From: Haematobia irritans | Taxonomy: Eukaryota; Arthropoda; Insecta; Diptera; Muscidae | Reading direction: 5' to 3' | Assembly (NCBI RefSeq): GCF_050003625.1 | Contig: NC_134398.1 | Span: forward strand, 66,658,891-66,722,890 | DNA length: 64,000 nucleotides | Shown here: positions 32,851-43,972 of the stretch, one piece after another | Layout of the letters: every line of letters begins with the position of its first letter | Numbering within the stretch: the first letter of the stretch is position 1 | The notes under the pieces: generated by a model | The model's database searches: none | The model's input: only the letters and a program-made list of their open reading frames with translations | What the model was told of the DNA's origin: nothing | Program-made: the position numbers and the translations under genes

Positions 32851-34307
32851 TCATTCCGTTTGTAACACATCGAAATATTGCTCTAAGACCCCATAAAGTA
32901 TATATATTCTGGGTCGTGGTGAAATTCTGAGTAGATCTGAGCATGTCCGTCCGTCCGTCCGTCTGTTGAAATCACGCAAACTTCCGAACGAAACAAGCTA
33001 TCGACTTGAAACTTTGCACAAGTAGTTGTTATTGATGTAGGTCGGATGGTATTGCAAATGGGCAATATCGGTCCACTTTTACGTATAGCCCCCATATAAA
33101 CGTACCCCCAAATTTGGCTTGCGAGGCCTATAAGGGAAGCAAATTTCATCCGATCCGGCTGAAATTTGGTACATGGTGTTAGTATATGGTCTCTAACAAC
33201 CATGTACAAATTGGTCCACATGGGTCCATAATTATATATAGCCCCATATAAACCGTTCCCCAGATTTGATCTCCGGAGCCTCTTAGAGGAGCAAAATTCA
33301 TCGGATTCGGTTGAAATTTCGTACCTGAAGTTAGTATATGGTCTCTAACAACCATGCAAAAATTGGTACACATCGGTCCATATTTATATATAGCCCCCAT
33401 ATAAACCGATCCCCCGATTTGGCTTGCGAAGCCTCTAAGAGAAGCTAATTTCATCCGATCCGGCTGAAATTTGGTACATGGTGTTAGTATATTGTCTCTA
33501 ACAACCATGCAAAAATTGGTCCACATGGGTCCATAATTATATATAGCCCCCATATAAACCGATCCCCCGATGTGGCTTGCGAAGCCTCTAAGAGAAGCAA
33601 ATTTTATCCGATCCGGCTGAAATTTGGTACATGGTGTTAGTATATAGTCTGTAACATCCATGTAAAAATTGGTCCACATCGGTCCATAATTATATATAGC
33701 CCCCATATAAACCGATCCCCCGATTTGGATTGCGAGGCCGCTAAGAGAAGCAAATGTCATCCGATCCGGCTGAAATTTGGTACATGGTGTTAGTATGTGG
33801 TCTCTAACAACCATGCACAAATTGGTCCACATCGGTCCATAATTATATATAGCCCCCATATAAACCGATCACCAGAGTTGACCTCCGGAGCCTCTTGGAA
33901 GACCAAAATTCATCTGATTCAGTTGAAATTTGGTACGAGGTGTTAATATATGGCCTCAAACTCCCATGCAAAAATTGGTCGATATCGGTCCATAATTATA
34001 TAGAGGCCCCATATAAACCGATCCTCAGATTTGACCTCCAGAGCCCCTTGGAAGAGCAAAATTCTTCCCATTCGGTTGAAATTTGGTACATGATGTTAGT
34101 ATATGGTATCCAACAAGCATGCAGGGATTGGTTCCTATCAGTCCATAATTATATATTGCTCCCATATAAACCGATCCCCAGATTTGACCTCCGTTGCCTT
34201 TTGGAGAAGCAAAATTTATCCGATCTGCTTGAAATTTGGTACGAGGTGGAAGTATATGATATTTAACAACCATGCCAAAAGTGGTCCATATCAGTCCATA
34301 ATCATGG
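32851..34307 (+). repeat. family B array inside the nest
   Basis: The head (CATTCCGTTTGTAACACATC, GTCC microsatellite at 32946) is followed by 153-bp subunits with the core at 33391, 33544, 33697 and 33850, then more diverged units to 34307. The 226-residue minus-strand frame at 33179-33859 comes from four subunits of 51 codons each and is not treated as a gene. Confidence 0.78.
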
Positions 34308-35617
34308 TTAGATTAGGTTAAAGTGGCAGCCCGATTAATTTTCAGGCTCACTTAGACTATTCAGTCCATTGTGATACCACATTTAACTAAAAGTACCTAT
34401 TACATATGGGCACTTCTAGTCTTAACCACTGAACCTTCTCTATTATTTACTTTTGTGGAACCAACCAGATTGCTCCGAAAACATTAACAAACTGCTTAAG
34501 TTAACGTTTTCCAGGTCAGCCAGTAATCTAAAGCTATATGCTCCTAAAATTCGCGTACACCTTACACAAAAAGCAGGACACTCACACAAGAGGTGTTTAA
34601 TTGATTCCTTTTCCTCCACATCATGACAGCTTATACAATAGTCAATATACTTCACACCTATAGTTTTTGCAAATTCGCCAATCAGGCAGCGATCCGTTAT
34701 AGCAGATATCAGGAGTGCTATCTGACGCCTTGAGAACACTAGCATATCTAGTGTGCGGTTTAAGTTTAAATGGGGCCATATTTGCTTGGTGTCGTTACAA
34801 CCCTTGCAATTTTCCCATCGAATATTGGCCATCATAACAGCCTTCTCACGCAGTAAGAGCTTGCAGGTGGCCAGAGGCATACCAACAGATTCTAGTTCCC
34901 CTGGAATATGTAAGGTAGTTCCTAGCCTTGCTAACACATCTGCTTCACAGTTCCTCGGTATGTTCCTATGGCCAGGCACCCATATTGGGTGAATATTGTA
35001 CTGCTCAGCCATCTCGTTGAGAGATTTGCGGCAGTCTATGGCCGTTTTTGAGTTAAGGAACACAGAGTCCAAGGATTTTATTGCAGGTTGACTGTCTGAG
35101 TATATATTAATGCCAATATTTGTTGGAACATTACTTCTCAGCCAATTCACCACCTCTCTTATTGTCAATATTTCAGCCTGAAAAACACTACAGTGATTAG
35201 GTAATCTTTTCGCTGTTCGAATTTCCGGATCTTTAGAATATACTCCGAACCCCACTTGTCCATTCAATTTGGAGCCATCAGTATAGAAATCTATATATCT
35301 TTTATTCCCCGTGGTCTGTGTACACCACGCCTCACTGTTGGGAATTAGAGTTTCAAACTTTTTGTCGAAAAGTGGTTTTGCCAGGGTGTAATCCACTACG
35401 TTAGGCACATCTGGCATTACTTTGAGGACCGAACTATGACCGTACATTTTTTCCGACCACAGCGATAGCTCGCGCAACCGCACAGCCGTTGTTGCAGCTG
35501 ACTGTTTGGCCAAAATGTCTAAAGGCAATAGATGTAGCATGACATTAAGGGAGTCAGTTCCTGTCTTACTAAATGCGCCTGAGATACATAAGCTCGCCAT
35601 ACGCTGAACTTTATCAA
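34308..35617 (-). mobile_element. 5'-truncated copy of the LINE
   Basis: It shares the 3' end (GGTTAAAGTGGCAGCCCG) and ORF2 tail of the element at 26349-31371 and stops abruptly at about 35617, within the reverse transcriptase region. A short AATCAT match on both sides may be the target duplication. Confidence 0.8.
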
Positions 35618-35624
35618 AAATCAT
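34443..35624 (-). pseudogene. LINE ORF2 fragment: end of reverse transcriptase plus RNase H
   Basis: This 393-residue frame begins in the post-palm region (KVQRMASLCISGAFSKTG) and runs through the RNase H residues in FYTDGSK, AEILTIREV, IYSDSQ and NCEADVLA. It ends with the Cys/His motif CISCHDVEEKESIKHLLCECP. It is uninterrupted, and at the site where the other copy has TAG it has TGG. It lacks the endonuclease and catalytic reverse transcriptase and so cannot function alone; its first Met lies in flanking sequence. Confidence 0.85.
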
Positions 35625-35629
35625 ATACT

Positions 35630-36868
35630 AATTAAAAATCATGTATAAATTTAATCACCTCCTCCCACGTTCCCTGTAAATTTCAAGTAGATCGGCTATG
35701 TTTAAATTTTGCTCTATTGTTTTAAAGGGACGTCACTTTCCCCGATACAATATCGACAAACACCGTAGTGAATAGCACCCCTAACCTTCCCTGAAAATTC
35801 TTGAAACTTTCTTCAAGTGTGGGGCAAGGAAGGTTGTCCCTTCGTTCATAACCTTCCCCCACTGCCTATGTAAATTTCAAGAAAACTTAAGAATTGTTGT
35901 TTTTTTGCAGTTTTAGAGGAGGACCTCTTCCCCGACTAAATATCGAAAAGTGATGTAGCGTATCTTTTGTAAACGTCCCAGAAAATGTGAAGCAAATTAT
36001 AAGCCTAAAAGGGCGGCCACTCTTCCGTCCAAATATCACAAAATCAGGCATCAACTATTAATATCGTAACTTCTCCCCAGTCCTCTGTAAATTTGAAGTA
36101 ACTCGGTAAAAGTTTAATTGTTTCTCTGTATGTTCTTAATAGAAGCGGATGTCTCCCTATGCCCTTTTATTTTTATTAAAAAATCGAAAACCTGATATAA
36201 ATTTCATAACCCATTTTTCCATAAAATTTCAGTCGGGGGAGTTTAGTTTTGTTTGTACTTTCAAACAAAAAAAATCGGGCAAAGGGGTGGTCCCCCTGCC
36301 CGACCAAATATCGAAAAATAATGAAGCGGATTTTTGTCTAGATGCCAACCCCAACATTCAATGAAAATTTCAAGCAAATCGCATAATTTTGTTCCAAGTT
36401 TCAAAAAGTAGGGCAAGGGGGAGGTCCCCCTCCCCATCCACATATCGGGTACCCCATATTAATTCCATAACCTCACCACATGTTCTCTGTAAATCTCAGA
36501 TAATTTAGAGAATTTTAGTTTTTTCACTGTACTTAAAAAAAGTCGAACAAAGGGGAGGCCCACTCCGCCGCCAAATATCGAAATAAAAAGTAGCGGATCT
36601 TTGTCTAGATGCCAACCCCAATCTTCAATGAAAATTTCAAGCAAATCGGTCAACTTTGGTCCAATTTTACAAAAGTCCAAAGAAGGCGAGTTCCCCCTCC
36701 GCGACCAGGTGTCAAAAAATGAGGTACCCTATTTTCACCACATGAACGCCCCCTACGATCTCTGAAAGTTTCAAGTAAATCGGTTGAGCCATTTCGGAGC
36801 CAACTCGGAACATACAAACAAACAAATAAACAAACATAGATTGAATTTTATATATATAAATATATAGA
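35630..36868. repeat. tandemly organised repeat with microsatellite-like end
   Basis: Blocks of roughly 150-200 bp repeat the theme AATTTCAAGCAAATCGG, then a CCCCGACCAAATATCGAAAA type stretch and GATGCCAACCCCAATC; compare 35930, 36300, 36420 and 36570. The right end reads ATACAAACAAACAAATAAAC and then a TATATA run. It is non-coding; the short frames here follow the repeats. Confidence 0.65.
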
Positions 36869-37210
36869 TTAAAATATTTTTGATCAAAAATTTTAGACAA
36901 TCGTTAGAATGAATTAAAAATCATAAAAAATTATAAAAATTATTTATTTGGCCAAATAAGACAACATTTCTTAGTTCACATCCAAAGTCTAAATTCTAAA
37001 GAAGTAATGCAAATTCAGTGCAACGGCTGTTGAAATGGTGGACATCCGTCTTATGACAAGCCTATTGATCGCTTCTGCGTCAATTTTGAACTACTTCCGG
37101 ATGCAAAAAGAACGCTTTTTTGCTGGGTAATTCAGCGATTCGACTTAAAATTGGGTGACGTCACATGAAAGAAAATTTTGTTTGACTAAGGTCAACTTGA
37201 CTTTAATAAC

Positions 37211-37521
37211 ACTAGTTTACACTGAAAATGTACACTTGATAAGAGTCGAATTTTCTTATGTATTTTGATCTGCTGAGTTCGAACAAAATGCTTAAAAAAT
37301 TTTTTATGGAACCGTTTTTGAGATATCATGGTATTTTTAGTTTTTCGCTCTTTTTTCACTAAACAAATCATATCTCGAGTTAGAAATGTCCGAATATATT
37401 GTTGTTGGTACTTAACACTTTTTAAAAATTATTTCGAATTCAGCAGATCAAAATACATTAGAAAAGTTGCCTCTCATCAAGTGTACATATTTTTTTTTTT
37501 TTTTTTTTTTTGTAAACTGGT
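37211..37521. mobile_element. nested MITE with CACTAGTTTAC/CACCAGTTTAC ends and TAA duplication
   Basis: The MITE consensus (ACTTTAATAATTC) is interrupted. TAA precedes CACTAGTTTACAC on the left and follows GTAAACTGGTG on the right. ATGTACACTTGAT occurs inverted just inside both ends. About 311 bp, with an inner inverted pair around GATCTGCTGA and TCAGCAGATC. A 3-bp TAA duplication fits the PIF/Harbinger superfamily, which is an inference. Confidence 0.65.
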
Positions 37522-37920
37522 GTAATTCTTCAAAATTAATGAAATCATATTTAACTTTGAAAACTTTTTGTATCTTGACAACAAGACAAAAAGCATTCAA
37601 AAAGTGGGATATGTTTTTCAACAATTCATTTTAAAGACGTCTTTTACTTGAAACATAACAAAATTTCTACTTGAAGTTGGAAATTTTAGTTGTTGTTAAA
37701 ACATTATTAATGAGCATATGAAGAAACAAATCTGAAAAAAAACGAATAAATTAAAATTAGTTTCTTAGAAACAAGTACTCAATGCTAGAATTTAATAGAG
37801 AATAATGCCTTAAATGTATCCGTATTTCATTTATATACCTCTATTTCTCGGAATCAATAACAAAATCATTAGTGTAAGGACAAAATCTATGGAAACGGAC
37901 ATGCTTTTTTTTCAGTGTTA

Positions 37921-39440
37921 ATTTTGAGAAATGTATGCATTATGACACCTTACAAAAACACAACATTTAGAAAACGCATTTCTTATAATAAAGTTTGTTA
38001 TCTTCCCGAAATTTTCAATGTTTTTCAAATCAGTTTATTACAACATTTTTTTTTGTCTTAAATAAAACCGACATTTGTAGTTTTTTACTTCCTTTGGAAA
38101 GAATTGATTTATCCCGCAAATATGATACATTTGATGTTTCGTAGTAAAATATCCCGAAAATTGTTGCATTGGTGTTCTATCCATAGCATTGGTGTTGCCA
38201 GATTGCATTTTTATAAAATGACGTTTCCTCGATTCAGAATAGCAATTTATTGTGACCAATTTGTCGAATAACATAAAATTAAAAGTGTTAAAGTGTTATA
38301 AATAATTACATCACTAAATTTTTATTACTATTTAATTTAAGCACTTTATACATTAAAAATATAAGATTTCAATTATTTGCTGTGACTGTTTTTAAACAGC
38401 TGATGCCAGTTTTGCACATTTTTGGACATGTGTGGAAAAACGAGTACTATGTTTTCTTTTAGCCCGTCACAGCTTGGGTATCCAGTGCTAGAAGAAAACA
38501 AGCCTAATGTGGCATTTAACGTATTTTTCCGCTGCCATTATCTCAACTAAATATTTTTCTATGACCTTATGTTAAACGAGAATAGTAATAACATTTTGGC
38601 ACAAATTATCCATTGTTATAAATTTTTAACTTCTTTGCATTTTCCAATTGAGGTTAAATTCAAAACTATTTACTACGGAAATCAGTGTTATATGACACCA
38701 ATTTACAGATCTAATCGGTTTTGAGGCAGGAAATAAATATTAGTTTTTTTTTTGGGCTAAACCAATACGAGGAAATCAAAGCTTCTAATGTCATTAACGG
38801 TATTCAGTGTTTATCGACATCGGAAGCTAACACTTCGATAACCCAAATGCATATCACATCATCAAAATTAATTCCATGTTGTATACATATACCATAATGC
38901 TGACCATTATTACATGTACCAGCATAGAAAAGACATAGAATTATGAATCGATAAAATTAACGAAAACAATGAAAAATAATTGACAACAATATCTCCAGGC
39001 AACTATTGAATAATTTAATTAAAATTCAAAACATTTGTGATGTTTAAAATTCAATTGAATCGATTTATTTCAATCATTATCATCAATGAAAATCTAAATA
39101 AATGTGTCGCTCACGTGAAAACTTGAAATGCATACGAAATTATTAATTCACTGACTGTCTTTCTATTCACACAAGTCAAGTAAAAGTTAACAAAGTTAAA
39201 GGGGCGGGGGGAGAGGGGGCTGGGTTTAAGTGAGAGAGATATTCACAGCAAAAATGTTTATGATAAAGACCCAATTGCACAGTGAGTATCAACTAATGTT
39301 GACATTATTCGCCAGAGTAAATGAGATTTACCATGGAAAAGTCTGAAATTGATTAACTCTCAGAAATAAAATCAACTTTCTTCTGAAAGATTGAAATATA
39401 TCGAAAACAAAATTCAAAAGCAAGTAAATACGACCGAAAG
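37921..39440. other. mostly unique DNA, no gene recognised
   Basis: The longest frame (38038-38274, minus) has no recognisable motif. A G-rich run lies at 39202-39221. This may be single-copy host sequence. Confidence 0.45.
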
Positions 39441-39545
39441 ATCGACCAGGCCAAATCTTATGTACCCTCCATCATGGATTGCGTACAAAGTTCTACCAAA
39501 GACTGTCATCCACAATCGAATTACTTGTCTTCTGAATAATATGTT
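39441..39545 (-). repeat. family B tail fragment
   Basis: CCATCATGGATTGCGTACAA and CATCCACAATCGAATTACTT match the reverse complement of the tail at 24510-24570. Confidence 0.7.
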
Positions 39546-39888
39546 AGTCCATACGGAGTTTATGTTAGATAAAAAAGGGCAGAATAAATACCATCGAATG
39601 CCATGCATTTATATCAGCGCTTGATTCAATCCTCAAAACATTTTTCATATTCGATTTTCGGTATGACCATTAAAGTCATCTTCGATTTCTCAATGATCTC
39701 ATTTCAGGTGCTGAAATGCGTTCCGTGAATGCGTCCACGGCGAAGTGGTAGACAACTTGCTGAAAATATCGCGAGAATGGATGCAACACATTGAAAAACA
39801 AGTAAGGAAAGTCTCACGTCGGGCGGAGCCACTGTGTAGACTATAATTTTTGCCACCATCTCCAATCTATCAAATGTATTGGGAACTA

Positions 39889-41196
39889 AAGGGTGATTTG
39901 TTAAGAGCTTGATAACTTTTTTTTTAAAAAAAACGCATAAAATTTGCAAAATCTCATAGGTTCTTTATTTGAACCGTTAGATTGGTCCATGACATTTACT
40001 TTTTGAAGATAATTTCATTTAAATGTTGCGTCTGCGGCTGCGTCTTAGGTGGTCCATTCGGAAAGTCCAATTTTGGGCAACTTTTTCGAGCATTTCGGCC
40101 GGAATAGCCCGAATTTCTTCGGAAATGTTGTCTTCCAAAGCTGGAATAGTTGCTGGCTTATTTCTGTAGACTTTAGACTTGACGTAGCCCCACAAAAAAT
40201 AGTCTAAAGGCGTCAAATCGCATGATCTTGGTGGCCAACTTACCGGTCCATTTCTTGAGATGAATTGTTCTCCGAAGTTTTCCCTCAAAATGGCCATAGA
40301 ATCGCGAGCTGTGTGGCATGTAGCGTCATCTTGTTGAAACCACATGTCAACCAAGTTCAGTTCTTCCATTTTTGGCAACAAAAAGTTTGTTAGCATCGAA
40401 CGATAGCGATCGCCATTCACCGTAACGTTGCGTCCAACAGCATCTTTGAAAAAATACGGTCCAATGATTCCACCAGCGTACAAACCACACCAAACAGTGC
40501 ATTTTTCGGGATGCATGGGCAGTTCTTGAACGGCTTCTGGTTGCTCTTCACTCCAAATGCGGCAATTTTGCTTATTTACGTAGCCATTCAACCAGAAATG
40601 AGCCTCATCGCTGAACAAAATTTGTCGATAAAAAAGCGGATTTTCTGCCAACTTTTCTAGGGCCCATTCACTGAAAATTCGACGTTGTGGCAGATCGTTC
40701 GGCTTCAGTTCTTGCACGAGCTGTATTTTATACGGTTTTACACCAAGATCTTTGCGTAAAATCTTCCATGTGGTCGAATAACACAAACCCAATTGCTGCG
40801 AACGGCGACGAATCGACATTTCACGGTCTTCAGCAACACTCTCAGAAACAGACGCAATATTCTCTTCTGTACGCACTGTACGCATTCGTGTGGTTGGTTT
40901 AATGTCCAATAAAGTAAACTGAGTGCGAAACTTGGTCACAATCGCATTAATTGTTTGCTCACTTGGTCGATTATGTAGACCATAAATCGGACGTAAAGCG
41001 CGAAACACATTTCGAACCGAACACTGATTTTGGTAATAAAATTCAATGATTTGCAAGCGTTGCTCGTTAGTAAGTCTATTCATGATGAAATGTCAAAGCA
41101 TACTGAGCATCTTTCTCTTTGACACCATGTCCGAAATCCCACGTGATCTGTCAAATACTAATGCATGAAAATCCTAACCTCAAAAGAATCACCCTT
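39889..41196 (-). mobile_element. DD41D mariner-superfamily transposon, near-complete copy
   Basis: The 1308-bp element is bounded by short inverted ends AAGGGTGATT and flanked by TA (39887-39888 and 41197-41198). It encodes one transposase. The other three copies in the window share both ends and differ by internal deletions. Confidence 0.88.
40019..41083 (-). CDS. DD41D transposase (rosa-like), near-complete
   Basis: The 354-residue frame has an N-terminal helix-turn-helix region (LTNEQRLQIIEFYYQNQ and on to about residue 115) and a DDE-type catalytic domain. The acidic residues are D159 (LFSDEAHF), D252 (FQQDDATCHT) and D294 (DLTPLDYFLWG). Forty-one residues separate the last two, the DD41D spacing described for rosa-like elements in fruit flies. 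It would cut the element out and insert it at TA. The other copies have G at residue 253 where this one has D. A small indel changes the C-terminus to RSRRRNI instead of the RSRGQHLNEIIFKK ending of the other copies. The start at 41083 gives the full helix-turn-helix and has no alternative upstream. Activity is possible but unproven. Confidence 0.85.
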   Translation of the reverse strand: MNRLTNEQRLQIIEFYYQNQCSVRNVFRALRPIYGLHNRPSEQTINAIVTKFRTQFTLLDIKPTTRMRTVRTEENIASVSESVAEDREMSIRRRSQQLGLCYSTTWKILRKDLGVKPYKIQLVQELKPNDLPQRRIFSEWALEKLAENPLFYRQILFSDEAHFWLNGYVNKQNCRIWSEEQPEAVQELPMHPEKCTVWCGLYAGGIIGPYFFKDAVGRNVTVNGDRYRSMLTNFLLPKMEELNLVDMWFQQDDATCHTARDSMAILRENFGEQFISRNGPVSWPPRSCDLTPLDYFLWGYVKSKVYRNKPATIPALEDNISEEIRAIPAEMLEKVAQNWTFRMDHLRRSRRRNI

Positions 41197-42053
41197 TATA
41201 AAAGTTTTGTATTCCCATAGACATATATTTAAATCTGAATTGATTCGCACAAACTTTTACACTTCTACAAATTCTCTATAATTACATTTTAAATCGGCTA
41301 AGGTAATTAAAGCTAAAATCATTTTTATGCAATTGCGTAAAAGTGCACTTATGATTTATCGGGCGATTAGAGCGATAGGTTAATTTGAGACATTTTTACA
41401 ATTTTGGCTACTCAGCCGATTTTACAACGATATGGGATATTGATACAATATTTGGACAAATCGGGCGATATTTATAGAAGTCGAAGACTTAACATAATCT
41501 TAACCGATTCTGTGAAAGTATGCAATTGCGGTGTGTAGGATATGACTACAATATGTGGGTATTCTGGCCATATTTACCCACAATGGAAGAACGTATATAT
41601 GGGAGCTATATCTAAACCTTAACCTATTTTAACCAAATTTGGCACACATTGCTAAAATATCAACTATACCCTCAGTGCAAAATTTCAAGTGAATCGGAAA
41701 GAGACTTTGGGTCTCAGGGGCTATATAATTGTATATTGGGCGAAAGATATATATAGGAGCTATATCTATATCTGAACCTATTTTTTTCAAAATCAATTGC
41801 CTTTGAGCAAAAGTAAAATCCTATGCCAAATTTGAGGATGGTCGGACTGGGAAATGCGAGCTGTAGTTTGCACAAAAAAAAAAAAAAAATAATGAGCAGA
41901 CGGATAGACATCGCAAATCGACTCAGATTTTAATTCTAAGACGATCGGTATTCTAAACGATGGGTCTCAGACTGATTCTTCTTGGCGTTACATACAAATG
42001 GACAAACTTATTATACCATGTACCACAGTATCATGAACTTGTATTAAAGCCTA

Positions 42054-42590
42054 CGCTGAAAAAAAGCATACCCGGTTCCAAAGATTTTGTCTTTACTTTA
42101 ACAATTTTGGTATTGATTCCGAGCCAAAGAAGCGGAGAATTCAAGTAAGGATACTTTTGAGACACAATTGTCTTTTAAATTTGGGTTTTGTGTACTTGCT
42201 TCTAGGAAGCAAATTTTAATGTTTCGTTTTTCCAGCTTGTTTTCTTCATATGCTATCAAAGTCCTTTAAAAACAAGTTAACGACAAATTTGTCAAAATGC
42301 AAAAAGACAACAAATTTAACGACAATTTCATTAATTTTAAAGAATTTTTCTGAATTATTAAAGTCAAGTTGACCTTAGCCCAACAAAACATTCTTTCATG
42401 TTATGATACCCATTTTTAAGTTCAATCATTTAATTATGAGGACAACACGACTTCATTGAAAAGTTTATCGACTTTTGGACAAGGAAAAAAACTTTATATT
42501 TAAGAAATGCGTCTTCTACGCTAAGCAAAATTTGCATTCGTATTTTAAGAACATGAAATCTTTGGCCTCACGACAATATTTTCTTCAGTG
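42054..42590 (-). mobile_element. CACTG-type MITE, internally shortened copy
   Basis: Ends CGCTGAAAAAAAGCATACC and TTTCTTCAGTG, flanked by TA (42052-42053 and 42591-42592). It lacks the middle part between the AAAAACAAGTTAACGAC and AAATGCAAAAAGAC stretches seen in the 9175 copy. Confidence 0.78.
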
Positions 42591-42799
42591 TAAGTTCTAA
42601 AAAGTGCAGGGGCTCATCGAGGAACAAAAAAATTAAATTAGAAAATTCCTAGGAGTTATTTGACACGAAGGTGGCCAAATTTTGATAAGAAACCATTTAA
42701 AATTGAGCAGTCTGAAAACAAACAAAGTAATTGGGTTTTCTTGACAAATAGATCACTTCAAAATTTAAACCTTCAATTGGCCACCAGAAATTAAGTCCC

Positions 42800-43150
42800 T
42801 CCAATGGTAATGATGGTGACCGCTGTAACGGTCGATAGTCGTTTCCCGAACGTATTTATCGACCGTGGGCTAAAACTAAATGCCGAATATTTAGGAGAAA
42901 ATGACCCAAAGACGGCATTGAAGCCCTGGGCTGACAATCATTTCGCCCGCAGACCATGGATTTACCACCACCGCACTCAGCAGGCTTCAGCCAAGAATTG
43001 CTTGAAACTTATGTTTTTTGTCTCACTTCTACCTTACAATGGCCACCAAAATCTATTGGATCTCAATTCGTTAGATTTTTCCTGAGGCATTTTGAAGAGT
43101 AAAATTGGCACTAAAATACCAAAGTTATTTTGCACAAGAGGCAGTATTGC
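42800..43150 (+). pseudogene. relic of another Tc1/mariner-superfamily transposase
   Basis: The frame at 42804-43085 reads TVDSRFPNVFIDRGLKLNAEY and ALKPWADNHFARRPWIY. This is the stretch before the second catalytic Asp in a group of insect IS630-Tc1-mariner transposases. The following part (QQ-Asp block) is frameshifted to HHRTQQASAKN. LDLNSLDFS and, after a stop, GILKSKIGTK match the region around the third acidic residue. Several frameshifts and stops make it dead. It is not closely related to the DD41D copies. Family assignment is from remembered motifs. Confidence 0.65.
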
Positions 43151-43960
43151 CAAAGGTAGCCAAATCGAACAAATATGAACGGATTCTAAAATTTGATGTT
43201 ATTTCTGCAATTTTTAGATTTTGAAAAACAAATTAAAAATATAGCGGTTTACTTTGAAGCATTACATATCAGCGACCCTCAATGTAGGTTATATCAGCTA
43301 TTTTTATACACAAAACTATGTAGTTGTCTGTGTATAATAACTTTGATTTTAGACCGCATGAAAGAATCAGAATCACCTCCTGAACCGATCTTGCGCTTGG
43401 TGTCCGTCCATGATTTTATTGTGCGCAGAATTCCGGTTGCAATTATTATCCGATTTTTATGAAATTTGGTAGATGACGTTTTTTGGTACAAGGACGAACA
43501 CTGTTGAATTTGGAAAAAGTCGGATTAAGTTTTATATATAGTCCCCATATATATGGATCACCTGATTTCAAAAAATAGGGTCGTGTTGAGCTTATTTACT
43601 ATCCGACCACCTTCAAAGTCATTTTTAGAGCAACCCTCAAGTATGCGAAGTCGGTTCAAATTTAGATATAGCTCCCAAAGAAAAAATATTTTCCTCAGGA
43701 ACGAAATTCACTTTTCTTATAAAGTATTTTCTTTTAGACCAAACAAATTCAAATTTAGGATATGCGATTCAACAAGTGTCTCTTAATCTTTTTATTTGCT
43801 TTTAAAAAATTCTGTAGCGTCAAAAGAAAACTTTGCTAGTCTAAAACTTCGTTCCTCAGAAAAGAAAAAAATATAATATGGTCGGCCCCTCCTGACTTTC
43901 TACTGTACACACTTGTTGATTGTCATTTTATTTTTGACAGATTAGGGAGGTTGCTGATAA
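43151..43960 (+). repeat. family A-like subrepeats in a diverged form
   Basis: GTCCGATTATTTTTATGAAATTTGG-like content begins near 43440. GTTTTATATATAGTCCCCATATATATGG follows at 43525 and TTTAGATATAGCTCCC at 43661, and the stretch closes with GGTCGGCCCCTCCTGAC near 43885. Frames at 43193-43462 and 43553-43786 have no motif. 43151-43430 looks like a diverged family D head (compare 51960-52200). Confidence 0.5.
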
Positions 43961-43972
43961 TAAAGGGTGATT

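Larger units (their letters stand above)
32711..37127. mobile_element. CCCAGC-ended element, copy 1, carrying further inserts
   Basis: The left end CCCAGCAAAAAATTTTTGG and the right end TTTTTTGCTGGG are inverted. The two outer parts (32711-32850 and about 36870-37127) match the outer parts of copy 2 at 46641-48730: GAAGTTCTTTTAATTAA on the left, and CAAATTCAGTGCAAC plus CTTCTGCGTCAATTTTG on the right. Everything between is later insertion. Confidence 0.7.
32586..37917 (+). mobile_element. CACTG-type MITE expanded by nested insertions
   Basis: The left end CACTGAAAAAAATATTGTCG at 32586 and the right end TTTTTTTTCAGTG at 37917 belong to one MITE. Its left part breaks off at GTCCTTATG (32710) and resumes at TAATTCAGCGATTCGAC (37128), as in the uninterrupted copies. 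TTA is present on both outer sides. About 4.4 kb of inserts at the first break, and another 0.3 kb at 37210, account for the size. Confidence 0.75.
39796..42053 (-). repeat. family A repeat split by a DD41D transposon
   Basis: Left part 39796-39888 (AACAAGTAAGGAAAGTC end) and right part 41197-42053 (GGGAGCTATATCTAAACC-type subunits, head ACGATGGGTCTCAG at 41959) form one reverse family A copy around the transposon at 39889-41196. Confidence 0.75.

Noticed and set aside
33179..33859. A 226-residue minus-strand frame with internal 51-residue repeats
   Set aside because: It coincides exactly with non-coding family B tandem units whose length is a multiple of three. Homologous arrays are broken by stops.
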